64,000 bases of DNA from CAVTPU01 sp963736695 (GTDB lineage: Bacteria; Actinomycetota; Actinomycetes; Mycobacteriales; Micromonosporaceae), in assembly GCA_963736695.1 (NCBI GenBank), contig CAVTPU010000004.1:2356001-2420000 (forward strand), given 5' to 3'. Shown here in pieces: positions 53,739 through 61,887 of the stretch; positions within the stretch are counted from its first letter, which is position 1; the number at the start of each line of letters is the position of its first letter. The notes under the pieces are model-generated. The model worked only from the letters and a program-made list of their open reading frames with translations. It was not told where the DNA came from and did no database searches. The translations under genes were made by a program, and so were the position numbers.

Positions 53739-55582
53739 GCGAAGGGCTCCCATCTGCTGGTGATTCCGCCGTCGGGGGCGAGTGTCAGCAGCTGGTGTCC
53801 GAGCCACTGCGGGCTCGACTCCCGGCTGTCGTCGCGCCAGTGACAGCCCCGGGTCTCGTCTCGTTGCCATGCGGCCGCGACGACGGCCGTGGCGACGGTG
53901 AGCAGGTTGGTGGCTTCCCAGCTGGCGGTGTTCGGTCGGCTGCGATCGACGCCGAGATCGCTCAGCTCGTGGGCGGCACCGGTGAGGCTTTCTTGGCTGC
54001 GTAACACGCCAGCGCCGCGGGTCATCGCCGACTGGAGCGCGCCTCGAATACCGGGATCGATGGCCCAGGCCGCGGATTGCCCGGGTTGGGCGGCGCTGTT
54101 CGATCGGGCGGCGTCGGCGGATTCGGCACCGGACCACTCGTCATCGACCGACGCCGCGCCGGTCGAGGCGCCGGGGGCGGGCAGGTGTGCCACGTTGGCC
54201 TTGATGTCATGCGCGATGCGGTGGGCGAAGACCAAGCCCTCGAGCAGCGAGTTGGAGGCGAGCCGGTTCGCGCCATGCACTCCGGTGCAGGCAACCTCTC
54301 CGCAGGCGTAGAGTCCCGGGATCGTCGTCCGTCCATTGAGGTCGGTGCGCACGCCACCGCTGGCATAGTGCGCGGCGGGGGCGACGGGGATGAGGTCGCG
54401 GGTGGGGTCGACCCCGATCGCGAGACAGGAGGCGGTGATGGTGGGAAACCGGGTCGCGAGGTCCGGCAGATGCCGGGCGTCGAGATACACGTGATCGGTG
54501 CCCGTCGCGCTGAGCACTCGGTGGATCGCTTTCGCCACGACGTCGCGGGGAGCGAGCTCAGCGAGCTCGTGCTGACCGACCATGAACCGCTCGCCGTCGG
54601 CGTCGACCAGGTGGGCGCCCTCTCCGCGCAGCGCCTCGCTCACCAACGGCAGTTGAGCGGCGCCGCGGGAAGGTCCATCGGCGGGCGACACCAACGACGT
54701 CGGATGAAACTGGATGAACTCGACGTCGGTGACGTCGGCTCCGGCCCGCAGTGCCAGCGCGACACCGTCCCCTGTGGAGACCGTCGGATTGGTGGTGGCG
54801 GCGAAGATCTGGCCGAGGCCGCCCGTGGCGAGCACGACGGCACGCGCCTCGATGGCGCCGACGCCGTCTTCGCTGCCTTCGCCAAGAACGTGCAGGGTGA
54901 TGCCGCATGCACGGCCGGTCGCGTCGCGGATGAGGTCGAGGACGAGGGCGTGTTCGATGAGCCGGATCCATGGGTCGCGACGCACCGCCGAGTGCAGGGC
55001 CCGCTGCACTTCGGCTCCGGTGGCGTCGCCGCCGGCGTGGACGATGCGGTTGGCGTGATGCCCGCCTTCGCGGGTGAGCATGAGCGACCCGTCGGAGTGG
55101 CGGTCAAACTCGGTGCCCCAGCGGATGAGTTCGCGAACCCGGGCCGGCCCCTCGGTGACGAGCGCGTCGACGGCGACCGGGTCGCAGAGCCCCACCCCAG
55201 CGACGAGGGTATCGGCCGCGTGAGCCGCAGGGGTATCGAGTGGGTCGAGCACGGCCGCGATGCCGCCCTGCGCCCATCGGGTCGACCCGTCGTCAATGTT
55301 GACCTTGGTGACCACGGTGACGTGCAGCCCGGCCTCGCGCAAGTGCAGCGCGCAGGTGAGGCCGGCCACACCGGATCCGATCACGACGACGTCGGTCGAC
55401 TCGACCCAGCCGGGAGCCGGGGCGGCTAACCGTCGGGGTAACGCCGGCAGTCGTGGGCCGGGAGAGATCCCGTCGGCTGACTGGGCAACGGACGTGACGG
55501 TCACAGGGCCGGGTGGGTGGCTGTGGTCCATTGCGGCCACGGTAGTCCGACCGGCCGGCGTCGTCACCGGGCGGGTCGGCAT
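53735..55582 (-). CDS. nadB: L-aspartate oxidase
   Basis: A 615-residue flavoenzyme oxidising aspartate to iminosuccinate for NAD synthesis. The FAD-binding motif VVVIGSGVAGLTCALHLREAG follows an unusually long, Pro-rich N-terminal extension of about 60 residues. Later come GSTRWAQGGIAAVL, TREGGHHANRIVHAGGDATG, EFIQFHPTSL, and HYASGGVRTDLNGRTTIPGLYACGEVACTGVHGANRLASNSLLEGLVF. A downstream start (ATG at the internal MDHSH) would shorten the extension. The start overlaps the panC stop by one base. Confidence 0.95.
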   Translation of the reverse strand: MPTRPVTTPAGRTTVAAMDHSHPPGPVTVTSVAQSADGISPGPRLPALPRRLAAPAPGWVESTDVVVIGSGVAGLTCALHLREAGLHVTVVTKVNIDDGSTRWAQGGIAAVLDPLDTPAAHAADTLVAGVGLCDPVAVDALVTEGPARVRELIRWGTEFDRHSDGSLMLTREGGHHANRIVHAGGDATGAEVQRALHSAVRRDPWIRLIEHALVLDLIRDATGRACGITLHVLGEGSEDGVGAIEARAVVLATGGLGQIFAATTNPTVSTGDGVALALRAGADVTDVEFIQFHPTSLVSPADGPSRGAAQLPLVSEALRGEGAHLVDADGERFMVGQHELAELAPRDVVAKAIHRVLSATGTDHVYLDARHLPDLATRFPTITASCLAIGVDPTRDLIPVAPAAHYASGGVRTDLNGRTTIPGLYACGEVACTGVHGANRLASNSLLEGLVFAHRIAHDIKANVAHLPAPGASTGAASVDDEWSGAESADAARSNSAAQPGQSAAWAIDPGIRGALQSAMTRGAGVLRSQESLTGAAHELSDLGVDRSRPNTASWEATNLLTVATAVVAAAWQRDETRGCHWRDDSRESSPQWLGHQLLTLAPDGGITSRWEPFA

Positions 55583-56427
55583 CAGCGCAGCTCCACCGCG
55601 GTGTTGTCGATCAACCGGGTCGCGCCGACCCGCCCGGCGACGAGCAACCGCGCGGCACCACGCGCGGGTGGCGCGCCAAGATCCGGGTCGGTGAGCGCGA
55701 CGTAGTCCACCACCACCGATGGGGTCTGATCGAGGGTCGCACGCACCGCCGCCACCACGGCGGCGGGAGCCGCCCCGGCCTGGGCGGCGACGGCCCCGGC
55801 GCGAAGCCCTGCCGACAACGCCGACGCTGCGGCCCGTTGCCCACCGGTGAGAAAGCGATTGCGGCTCGACAGCGCCAATCCGTCGGGCTCTCGCACCGTC
55901 GGCACCGCGACGATCTGGGTGGCGACGTCGAGATCGCGCACCATCGTCCGGATGAGGGCGAGCTGTTGATAGTCCTTGTCGCCAAAGAACGCCAGGTCGG
56001 CCCGGGTCAGGTGAAGAAGTTTGAGCACCACGGTGAGCACCCCGTCAAAATGCCCGGGCCGGCTCGCACCCTCGAGGATGTCGGCGGCCGGTCCGCCCGT
56101 GACCCGCACCGCGGGTTCCCCGCCGGGATAGACCTCGGCCCGGGTGGGGGCGAAGACGATGTCGACCAACTCAGCACGGCAGACGTCCACGTCGGCCTCA
56201 AGAGTGCGGGGATAGCGGTCGAGATCCTCGGTCGGCCCGAACTGCAGCGGGTTGACGAAGATGGTGACGATGACGTGGTCCGCCGCGGCGCGGGCGGCCC
56301 GCATGAGATGGGCGTGTCCGGCGTGCAGCGCGCCCATCGTCATGACCACCGCGACCCGGCCGGTGCACGCGGCCCGCGCCCTGCTCAACTCGTCGCGCCG
56401 AGTGAGCACGGGCGGCGCTGTCGTCAT
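55582..56427 (-). CDS. panC: Pantothenate synthetase
   Basis: A 281-residue ATP-dependent ligase of pantoate and beta-alanine. The HIGH-like motif is in VMTMGALHAGHAHLMRAA. VTIFVNPLQFGPTEDLDRYPRTLEAD, GHFDGVLTVVLKLLHLTRADLAFFGDKDYQQL and GLALSSRNRFL follow. The ATG overlaps the stop of the DUF2520 gene (ATGA). It belongs to a five-gene operon for CoA and NAD precursors. Confidence 0.96.
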   Translation of the reverse strand: MTTAPPVLTRRDELSRARAACTGRVAVVMTMGALHAGHAHLMRAARAAADHVIVTIFVNPLQFGPTEDLDRYPRTLEADVDVCRAELVDIVFAPTRAEVYPGGEPAVRVTGGPAADILEGASRPGHFDGVLTVVLKLLHLTRADLAFFGDKDYQQLALIRTMVRDLDVATQIVAVPTVREPDGLALSSRNRFLTGGQRAAASALSAGLRAGAVAAQAGAAPAAVVAAVRATLDQTPSVVVDYVALTDPDLGAPPARGAARLLVAGRVGATRLIDNTAVELR

Positions 56428-57386
56428 GCGGCCACCTCGGCGGTGGTGCCGGAGGAGGGCGTAGGCGACCTCTCCGCGAGCACGTCGAGCAGCGACTCGG
56501 CCTCCCATGGCCGCAACCGGCCGGCGGCGATCGCCCGGTCGGCGGTGCGGCGTGCCAGCCAGACATAGGCCGGCACGGAGGCTGGCGCGGTGGCTCGCAG
56601 CGCGGCCACGTGCGCGGCGACTGTGCCGGCGTCACCACGCGACACCGGGCCCGTCAACGCCGCGTCTCCGTGAGCGAGCGCGTTGGCCAAGGCCGCGTGC
56701 AGCAACGGGGCGAGCACCCGGTCGGGTTGACCGACCCCGGCGTCGCGGAGCCGGTCCATCGCCTCATTGACCAGCGTCACCAGGTGGTTGGCGCCGTGCG
56801 CGAGTGCGGCGTGATAGAGCGGACGGGCCGTCTCGGTGACCCATTCGGGAACACCGCCGAGGTCGGCCACGATTCGGGTCGCGATCGGACGCGACGCGTC
56901 GGGGGTTGTGACACCGAAGGATATGCCGGCCGCGAGACGAGCCAGGTCGGCGGCGCCACCGGTGAAGGTCATCGCGGGGTGCAGCGCGATCGGCTGTGCG
57001 CCCGCGTCGGCCGCCGGGGCCAAGACGGCGACACCATGCGCTCCGGAGGTGTGTGCGATGACGTGGCCCGGCCGCATCACGCCGGACTCGGCCAGCCCGT
57101 GCACCAGCCCGGCGAGCGCGTCATCGGGGATCGAGATGATCACTAGGTCGGCGGCTGCTGCGACCTCGTCGGGTCGGGCGAGAAGCGCGGTGGGCAGCAG
57201 GGTCGCGATTCGGTCCCGGCTGGCGGCCGAGACCCCCGAGGCCGCCACCACGTCGTGTCCAGCCATGGCGAGTGCCGCCCCGAGAACCGCTCCGACACGG
57301 CCCGCGCCGATGATGCCCACCCGCGATGATGGTGCGGTCGGCCGGGTATGACGGGCGAATGAGGTGTGCCGCGACGCTGCGTCCAT
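56424..57386 (-). CDS. Rossmann-like / DUF2520 dehydrogenase-like protein
   Basis: A 320-residue protein. The N-terminal Rossmann fold is SSRVGIIGAGRVGAVLGAALAMAGHDVV, followed by DLVIISIPDDALAGLVHGLAESG and HTSGAHGVAVLAPA. The C-terminal helical DUF2520 domain (TETARPLYHAALAHGANHLVTLVNEAMDRL) resembles the dimerisation domains of pyrroline-carboxylate and ketopantoate reductases. The reaction is not established. Its ATGA overlap with panC makes a ketopantoate reductase role (PanE substitute) attractive; that is inference. I start at ATG 57386; a longer frame intrudes on the divergent gene. Confidence 0.86.
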   Translation of the reverse strand: MDAASRHTSFARHTRPTAPSSRVGIIGAGRVGAVLGAALAMAGHDVVAASGVSAASRDRIATLLPTALLARPDEVAAAADLVIISIPDDALAGLVHGLAESGVMRPGHVIAHTSGAHGVAVLAPAADAGAQPIALHPAMTFTGGAADLARLAAGISFGVTTPDASRPIATRIVADLGGVPEWVTETARPLYHAALAHGANHLVTLVNEAMDRLRDAGVGQPDRVLAPLLHAALANALAHGDAALTGPVSRGDAGTVAAHVAALRATAPASVPAYVWLARRTADRAIAAGRLRPWEAESLLDVLAERSPTPSSGTTAEVAA

Positions 57387-57496
57387 GGTCGATGATCCAG
57401 TCCTCGAGTCGGGTACCGGTCGTGCCCCAGTATGTGGTGCGAGCCGACTCATCGGGAACCATCGTGTGGGATCTTTCACTCCGGAGGGAGGCCGAC

Positions 57497-58522
57497 GTGG
57501 CTGTCACGTGGAGATCGGCGATGGACGACGCGCTCTATGGCCCACGAGGCTTCTTCCGCGACGACCGGACGGGCCGGGGTGCCGGCGGAGCGGGCGGGCA
57601 TTTCCGCACCAGCCTCCACGTTTCGGAGCTGTTCGCCGACGCCCTCGCGACGATCGTCGTGGACGTCGACGAGCGGATCGGCCGTCCGGAACCGTTCGAC
57701 GTCGTCGACATCGGCGCCGGCGGCGGTCTACTCGTGCGTCGGATCGCCGACGCCGTGCCGGGGCACCTCGCGAGGCGGATGCGCATCACGGGAGTCGAGG
57801 TGGCTCCCCGGCCGGCCACGCTGTCGCCAACAGTCGCATGGAGCGCCGACCTTCCCGAACCGGGGCAGATCACCGGCGTGGTGTTCGCCACCGAATGGCT
57901 CGACAATGTGCCGATCGACCTCGCCACCCGGCACCGCGACGGAACGTGGCGTTATGCGCTGGTTGATCCGACCAGCGGCGCCGAGTCGTTCGGCGAACCA
58001 CTCGACGCCGGCGACGAGGCCTGGCTGGCGAGGTGGTGGCCGCAGGCCCGCCACGAGGCCGACCTCGGCGCACCACGCGATCGGGCCTGGGCGCAGGCGG
58101 TGGGCACGCTCAGACGAGGACTCGCCCTGACCGTCGACTATGGACACACGCGGTACGCCCGACCGCCCGGCACGACCATGACCGCCTACCGTGGCGGCCG
58201 GACAACCCAACCGGTTCCCGATGGTTCCTGCGACCTCACCGCGCACGTGGCGATCGACTCCGCCCGCGCCGCCGGTGAGGCCGTCGCGGGCCAGCCCGCC
58301 ACGCTGCTGCGGCAACGGCAGGCGCTGCTGACCCTGGGCCTGAACCCGACCCGACCGCCGATCGACGCCGCGACCAGCGACCCGATCGGCTACCTACGCA
58401 GTCTCGCCGCAGCGGGCGACGCTGCGGAACTCCTCGACGAACACGGCCTCGGCGGGCACTTCTGGCTCGCCCAACCGGTGCGGATGGGGCCGTGGAGCAT
58501 GCCCGGTCACATGGCACGATAA
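57497..58522 (+). CDS. MidA/NDUFAF7-family SAM-dependent methyltransferase
   Basis: A 341-residue methyltransferase of the MidA family (former DUF185). It shows the family opening MDDALYGPRGFFRDDR ... GGHFRTSLHVSELFADALA, the SAM loop VVDIGAGGGLLVRRIA, VFATEWLDNVPIDL, and ALTVDYGHTRYARPPGTTMTAYRGGR. Mitochondrial NDUFAF7 dimethylates an arginine of complex I subunit NDUFS2, the NuoD homologue. Here the next gene, four bases on, encodes a NuoD paralogue that has the matching LHRGAEK arginine. GTG 57497 has GGAGGGAGG upstream. It is divergent from the DUF2520 gene. Confidence 0.88.
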   Translation: MAVTWRSAMDDALYGPRGFFRDDRTGRGAGGAGGHFRTSLHVSELFADALATIVVDVDERIGRPEPFDVVDIGAGGGLLVRRIADAVPGHLARRMRITGVEVAPRPATLSPTVAWSADLPEPGQITGVVFATEWLDNVPIDLATRHRDGTWRYALVDPTSGAESFGEPLDAGDEAWLARWWPQARHEADLGAPRDRAWAQAVGTLRRGLALTVDYGHTRYARPPGTTMTAYRGGRTTQPVPDGSCDLTAHVAIDSARAAGEAVAGQPATLLRQRQALLTLGLNPTRPPIDAATSDPIGYLRSLAAAGDAAELLDEHGLGGHFWLAQPVRMGPWSMPGHMAR

Positions 58523-58526
58523 CGCC

Positions 58527-59678
58527 ATGACCGGCGAGACCGCCCGCCAAGAGATCACCATCGGCACCGGGCCCTCCCCGGAATCAGCTGACGTGGTGCT
58601 CACCATCGGGCCCCAGCACCCCTCGAGCCACGGCGTTCTCCGCCTCGCCCTGACCCTCGACGACGACATCATCGTCACCGCCGAACCCATCGTCGGCTAT
58701 CTGCACCGGGGCGCGGAGAAGCTGTTCGAGGTGCGCGACTACCGACAGATCATGATGCTGGCGAACCGGCACGACTGGCTGTCCGCTTTCGCCAACGAAC
58801 TCGGAGTGGCGCTCGCCGTCGAACGCATGATCGGCATTGAGGTTCCCGAACGCGCCGTCTGGCTGCGCACGGCGCTCGCCGAACTCAACCGGGTCCTGAG
58901 CCACCTCGCCTTTCTCGGGTCGTACCCGGTGGAATTGAGCGCCACCACCCTCGGACCTCGCGCCTTCCGCAGCCGGGAAAAGATCCAGCGGGTGCTCGAA
59001 GAGGCGACCGGCGGACGAATGCACTACATGTTCAACCGGGTCGGCGGACTCAAAGAGGAGGTGCCCGACGGGTGGGTCCGGCGGACGCGGGCAGCGATCG
59101 ACGACGTTCGGCCCGATGTCATCGAGTTGGCCCGGATCATCAGTGGCGACACCGCATTTCGGGACCGCGTCACCGGGGTCGGGGTGCTGCCACGGCACAC
59201 GGCCGCCGCCTATGGCGCGTCCGGCCCCATCGCGCGGGCCAGCGGTCTCGACATCGACATCCGCCGCGACGAGCCCTATCTCGCCTATGGCGAGCTCGAC
59301 GTGCCTATCGTGACCCGCTCCACTGGAGACTGTCTCGCCCGCTTCGAATGTCTGCTCGATCAGGTCGAGGTCTCACTCGACCTGGCGAGCCAATGCGTGA
59401 ACCGGGTCGACCGCCTCACCGGAGCAGTCAACGTGCGATTGCCCAAGGTGGTACGGGTACCCGAAGGCCATACCTACGCGTGGACCGAGAGCCCGACGGG
59501 AGTCAACGGTTTCTATCTCGTCTCGCGCGGCGACAAGACACCGTGGCGTCTGAAGTTGCGCACCGCCTCATTCGCCCATGCCCAGGTGTTGCGGGCTATC
59601 CTGCCCGGATGCCGGGTCCGCGACCTCGTTCCGGTGCTCGGCTCGATGTTCTTCGTCATCGGCGACATCGACAAATAG
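58527..59678 (+). CDS. nuoD: NuoD-like complex I 49-kDa subunit paralogue
   Basis: A 383-residue relative of NADH-quinone oxidoreductase subunit D, outside any nuo operon. It keeps GPQHPSSHGVLRLALTL (His35 equals Thermus Nqo4 His38), GYLHRGAEKLFE with Arg61, the long VGGLKEEVPDG and ASG regions, and the C-terminal PVLGSMFFVIGDIDK. The quinone-head tyrosine (Nqo4 Tyr87) is replaced by Trp84 in NRHDWLSAF, and Nqo4 Asp139 by Glu136, so quinone chemistry may differ. The start has no good ribosome site and is probably coupled to the methyltransferase four bases upstream. It may be an alternative subunit or have another role. Confidence 0.87.
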   Translation: MTGETARQEITIGTGPSPESADVVLTIGPQHPSSHGVLRLALTLDDDIIVTAEPIVGYLHRGAEKLFEVRDYRQIMMLANRHDWLSAFANELGVALAVERMIGIEVPERAVWLRTALAELNRVLSHLAFLGSYPVELSATTLGPRAFRSREKIQRVLEEATGGRMHYMFNRVGGLKEEVPDGWVRRTRAAIDDVRPDVIELARIISGDTAFRDRVTGVGVLPRHTAAAYGASGPIARASGLDIDIRRDEPYLAYGELDVPIVTRSTGDCLARFECLLDQVEVSLDLASQCVNRVDRLTGAVNVRLPKVVRVPEGHTYAWTESPTGVNGFYLVSRGDKTPWRLKLRTASFAHAQVLRAILPGCRVRDLVPVLGSMFFVIGDIDK

Positions 59679-59698
59679 CGGCGAACGGGCCGCGCCGG

Positions 59699-61498
59699 TC
59701 AGCGGCCATAACCATCGGGATAGCCCGACCGTTGCGTGGGCGCGACCGGATAACCATGCTCGGCCTCCCGGTCTCGTCGATGGTCACGAGACCGGCGGCT
59801 GGGCAGAGAGTCGGGAAACTGTTGGCTGGGCACCGCGTCGCCACGATCGGGATCCCGGCCGCGATCGGATGCCTGGCCACGATCGGGTTCCTGGCGACGA
59901 TCCGAGTCCCAACCACGATCGGCGGGCCAGCCATGGCCGTCCACCCAGCCCCGCTCGGGTTCCCGACCTCGATGGTCGTCCCAGCCCGGCCCGGAGTCGC
60001 GACCGGACGCGCCGTCGCCGACCGGTTCCACGTCGAAACGCTGGCGCCGCGGGTGGGTCGCGCCGGCGACCTCAACCGGAGCTGCCGCCGCCGCGATCGC
60101 CCGGTCCTGCCGGCCGAGCGAACGAAACGTCGCTTCCCACTCCTCGGGCCCGAAGCCTCGGCCTGACGCCGCGTCTCGTGGCTCCTCCTGCCGGACCGAT
60201 GCCCAGCGGTCCTCGACCCGGACCTCGGTGCCGTGTTCGTCGCGACGGATCGAGGACCGGCGTTCACCCATGCGAACCTCCCGGCCATGCTCGTCGGCGC
60301 GCACTGCGGCCCACCGGTCGCCGACACCCAACTCACGGTGATCATCGGAGCGCCGAGCCGGCGAAAGCGGCTCAACAGACTGGGATTCGGGATGTCTCGG
60401 CTCGGGATACCGCGACTCGTCGAGCTCGGGATCCGCCCCACGTTGCGCCACGAAATGGTCCGCGCCGCCGAGCCGGGGCTCGTCGGGCCACACCGGCTCG
60501 TGGCGTGGTTCGGCACGCCGCTGCGTGGAGTCTTGGCCGCGATGATGCGGCTGCCTGTCATAGCCGTCATGGGCCTGGGGGTCGACGCCATAATGATCGA
60601 CGGTCGACGGTTGCTCGGCGCGCTGCCGCGACCCGTACGGATCGCCCTGGTACGGGCCAGCGGCGTACGGGTCGGCGCTGAATGGATCGGCGCCATAGCC
60701 GTCCTCGCCATAGGAGTCGTATGCGACGTGGGGCTGCGGGGCGGCCTCGTGTCCACCGGGTGCCGGACCGCGCCGCGCACGCGCGTCCGCGGGGTAGCCG
60801 CCCATGGGGTAGCCGTCCTGCTCGAAGGCTGCGGGAGTGGCGTTGCGACCGTCGAACTCAGTCGCCGGATAGTCCGCGTCGCCGAAGGCGGCGTCGCGCG
60901 GAACGTCACCACGCCTGCCACGCACGGATCTGTGTGGTGACGGTTGCCGGTCCGATCCGCTGACACTGCGCGATCCATAGACGGTTCCCGTCGTCTCGTC
61001 CGCGTCGACCATCATGGTGTGGCGCGTGACGTGCACGGTCTCCGTGTGGCGCACGATCGACGAACTCGCCGGATGGCTCGACCGAGCCACCGCCGGAGCC
61101 GACGCGGCCGCGATCGCCGCCGTGTGCAGGTGATCGACCTGGCCCCGCAGATGAGTAACGGTCTCGGCGAGGTGATGCACCTTGTCGTTGAGCATCCGGT
61201 GACCGTCATGGCCCACCGACACGACTTCTTCGTGGATCTGCGCCCGCAATTGGTCCATCTCATCGAACATGCGGTCTTCGATATCGACCCGCATCGAATC
61301 GGCGCTCGGGCGCATCATCAGCGATCCGGTGATCAGCGCGATGGCGAACACGACGAGCGTGACCGCGAATCGCAGCGAACCCGTGCTGTCGCTGACGAGC
61401 AGGACCAAGACTGCCAGCAGAGCCAAACCGGCGCCGCTCCACATCATCCCGGCCACTAGCCATCCGCGCCGGACATCATTGCTTTTCCAAGCCGGCAT
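59699..61498 (-). CDS. Two-helix membrane protein with a long repetitive charged tail
   Basis: A 599-residue protein. Two membrane helices lie near the N-terminus (about 15-33 and 41-60, WLVAGMMWSGAGLALLAVLVLLV, FAVTLVVFAIALITGSLMM), then a coiled-coil-like stretch (DIEDRMFDEMDQLRAQIHEEVVSVGHDGHRMLNDKVHHLAETVTHLR). About 430 residues of low-complexity Asp/Arg/Gly/Pro/Tyr/His sequence follow, with repeats such as DPYAAGPYQGDPYG, RDEHGTEVRVEDRWASVR and DRGWDSDRRQEPDRG. The tail is probably disordered and cytoplasmic. No function is known. ATG 61498 has TAGCCT seven bases upstream (leaderless pattern). Confidence 0.75.
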   Translation of the reverse strand: MPAWKSNDVRRGWLVAGMMWSGAGLALLAVLVLLVSDSTGSLRFAVTLVVFAIALITGSLMMRPSADSMRVDIEDRMFDEMDQLRAQIHEEVVSVGHDGHRMLNDKVHHLAETVTHLRGQVDHLHTAAIAAASAPAVARSSHPASSSIVRHTETVHVTRHTMMVDADETTGTVYGSRSVSGSDRQPSPHRSVRGRRGDVPRDAAFGDADYPATEFDGRNATPAAFEQDGYPMGGYPADARARRGPAPGGHEAAPQPHVAYDSYGEDGYGADPFSADPYAAGPYQGDPYGSRQRAEQPSTVDHYGVDPQAHDGYDRQPHHRGQDSTQRRAEPRHEPVWPDEPRLGGADHFVAQRGADPELDESRYPEPRHPESQSVEPLSPARRSDDHRELGVGDRWAAVRADEHGREVRMGERRSSIRRDEHGTEVRVEDRWASVRQEEPRDAASGRGFGPEEWEATFRSLGRQDRAIAAAAAPVEVAGATHPRRQRFDVEPVGDGASGRDSGPGWDDHRGREPERGWVDGHGWPADRGWDSDRRQEPDRGQASDRGRDPDRGDAVPSQQFPDSLPSRRSRDHRRDREAEHGYPVAPTQRSGYPDGYGR

Positions 61499-61555
61499 AT
61501 GAGTGAGGCTAGGCGACAATCGTCCTCTGGGCAAAGTTGGCCGAATTGAGGTCAC

Positions 61556-61867
61556 TCAACGACGTTCCCATCCAACCTCACCGCCGTGACTTAAATAATC
61601 GATAAATGCCGTTCGCAATAGCGGCTCTAGCTCGCCATAGTCATGGCCGGTGAACTCCCGCCACAACGCGATCAGGTCGGTGATCGACGCGCCGTACGCA
61701 CCGAGCGACGCGTCGAGAGACTCAGTGTCGGTGGCGTGCGGAAGATGCTTGAAGATAGACCAGAAGAAGGCGACGTCGAGCCGTTTCTGCGCCAGCTCAA
61801 AGGCGCGCTCACGGAGTTCTTCCGTGGACAGCGCGTCGAGGTCGCTCGTGGGCTGTTCATCCACCAT
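61556..61867 (-). CDS. Small conserved actinobacterial protein, 103 residues
   Basis: A soluble, acidic, helical protein: TEELRERAFELAQKRLDVAFFWSIFKHLPHATDTESLDASLGAYGASITDLIALWREFTGHDYGELEPLLRTAFIDYLSHGG. I recall similar small proteins at this chromosomal place in related actinomycetes, without a function. The Phe/Trp-rich middle (VAFFWSIFKHLP) suggests docking to a membrane protein or partner. ATG 61867 has TACGCT six bases upstream and no Shine-Dalgarno sequence. It is 20 bp downstream of the permease stop and might be part of its transcript. Confidence 0.75.
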   Translation of the reverse strand: MVDEQPTSDLDALSTEELRERAFELAQKRLDVAFFWSIFKHLPHATDTESLDASLGAYGASITDLIALWREFTGHDYGELEPLLRTAFIDYLSHGGEVGWERR

Positions 61868-61887
61868 TCGTTGAGCGTACGCCGAAG

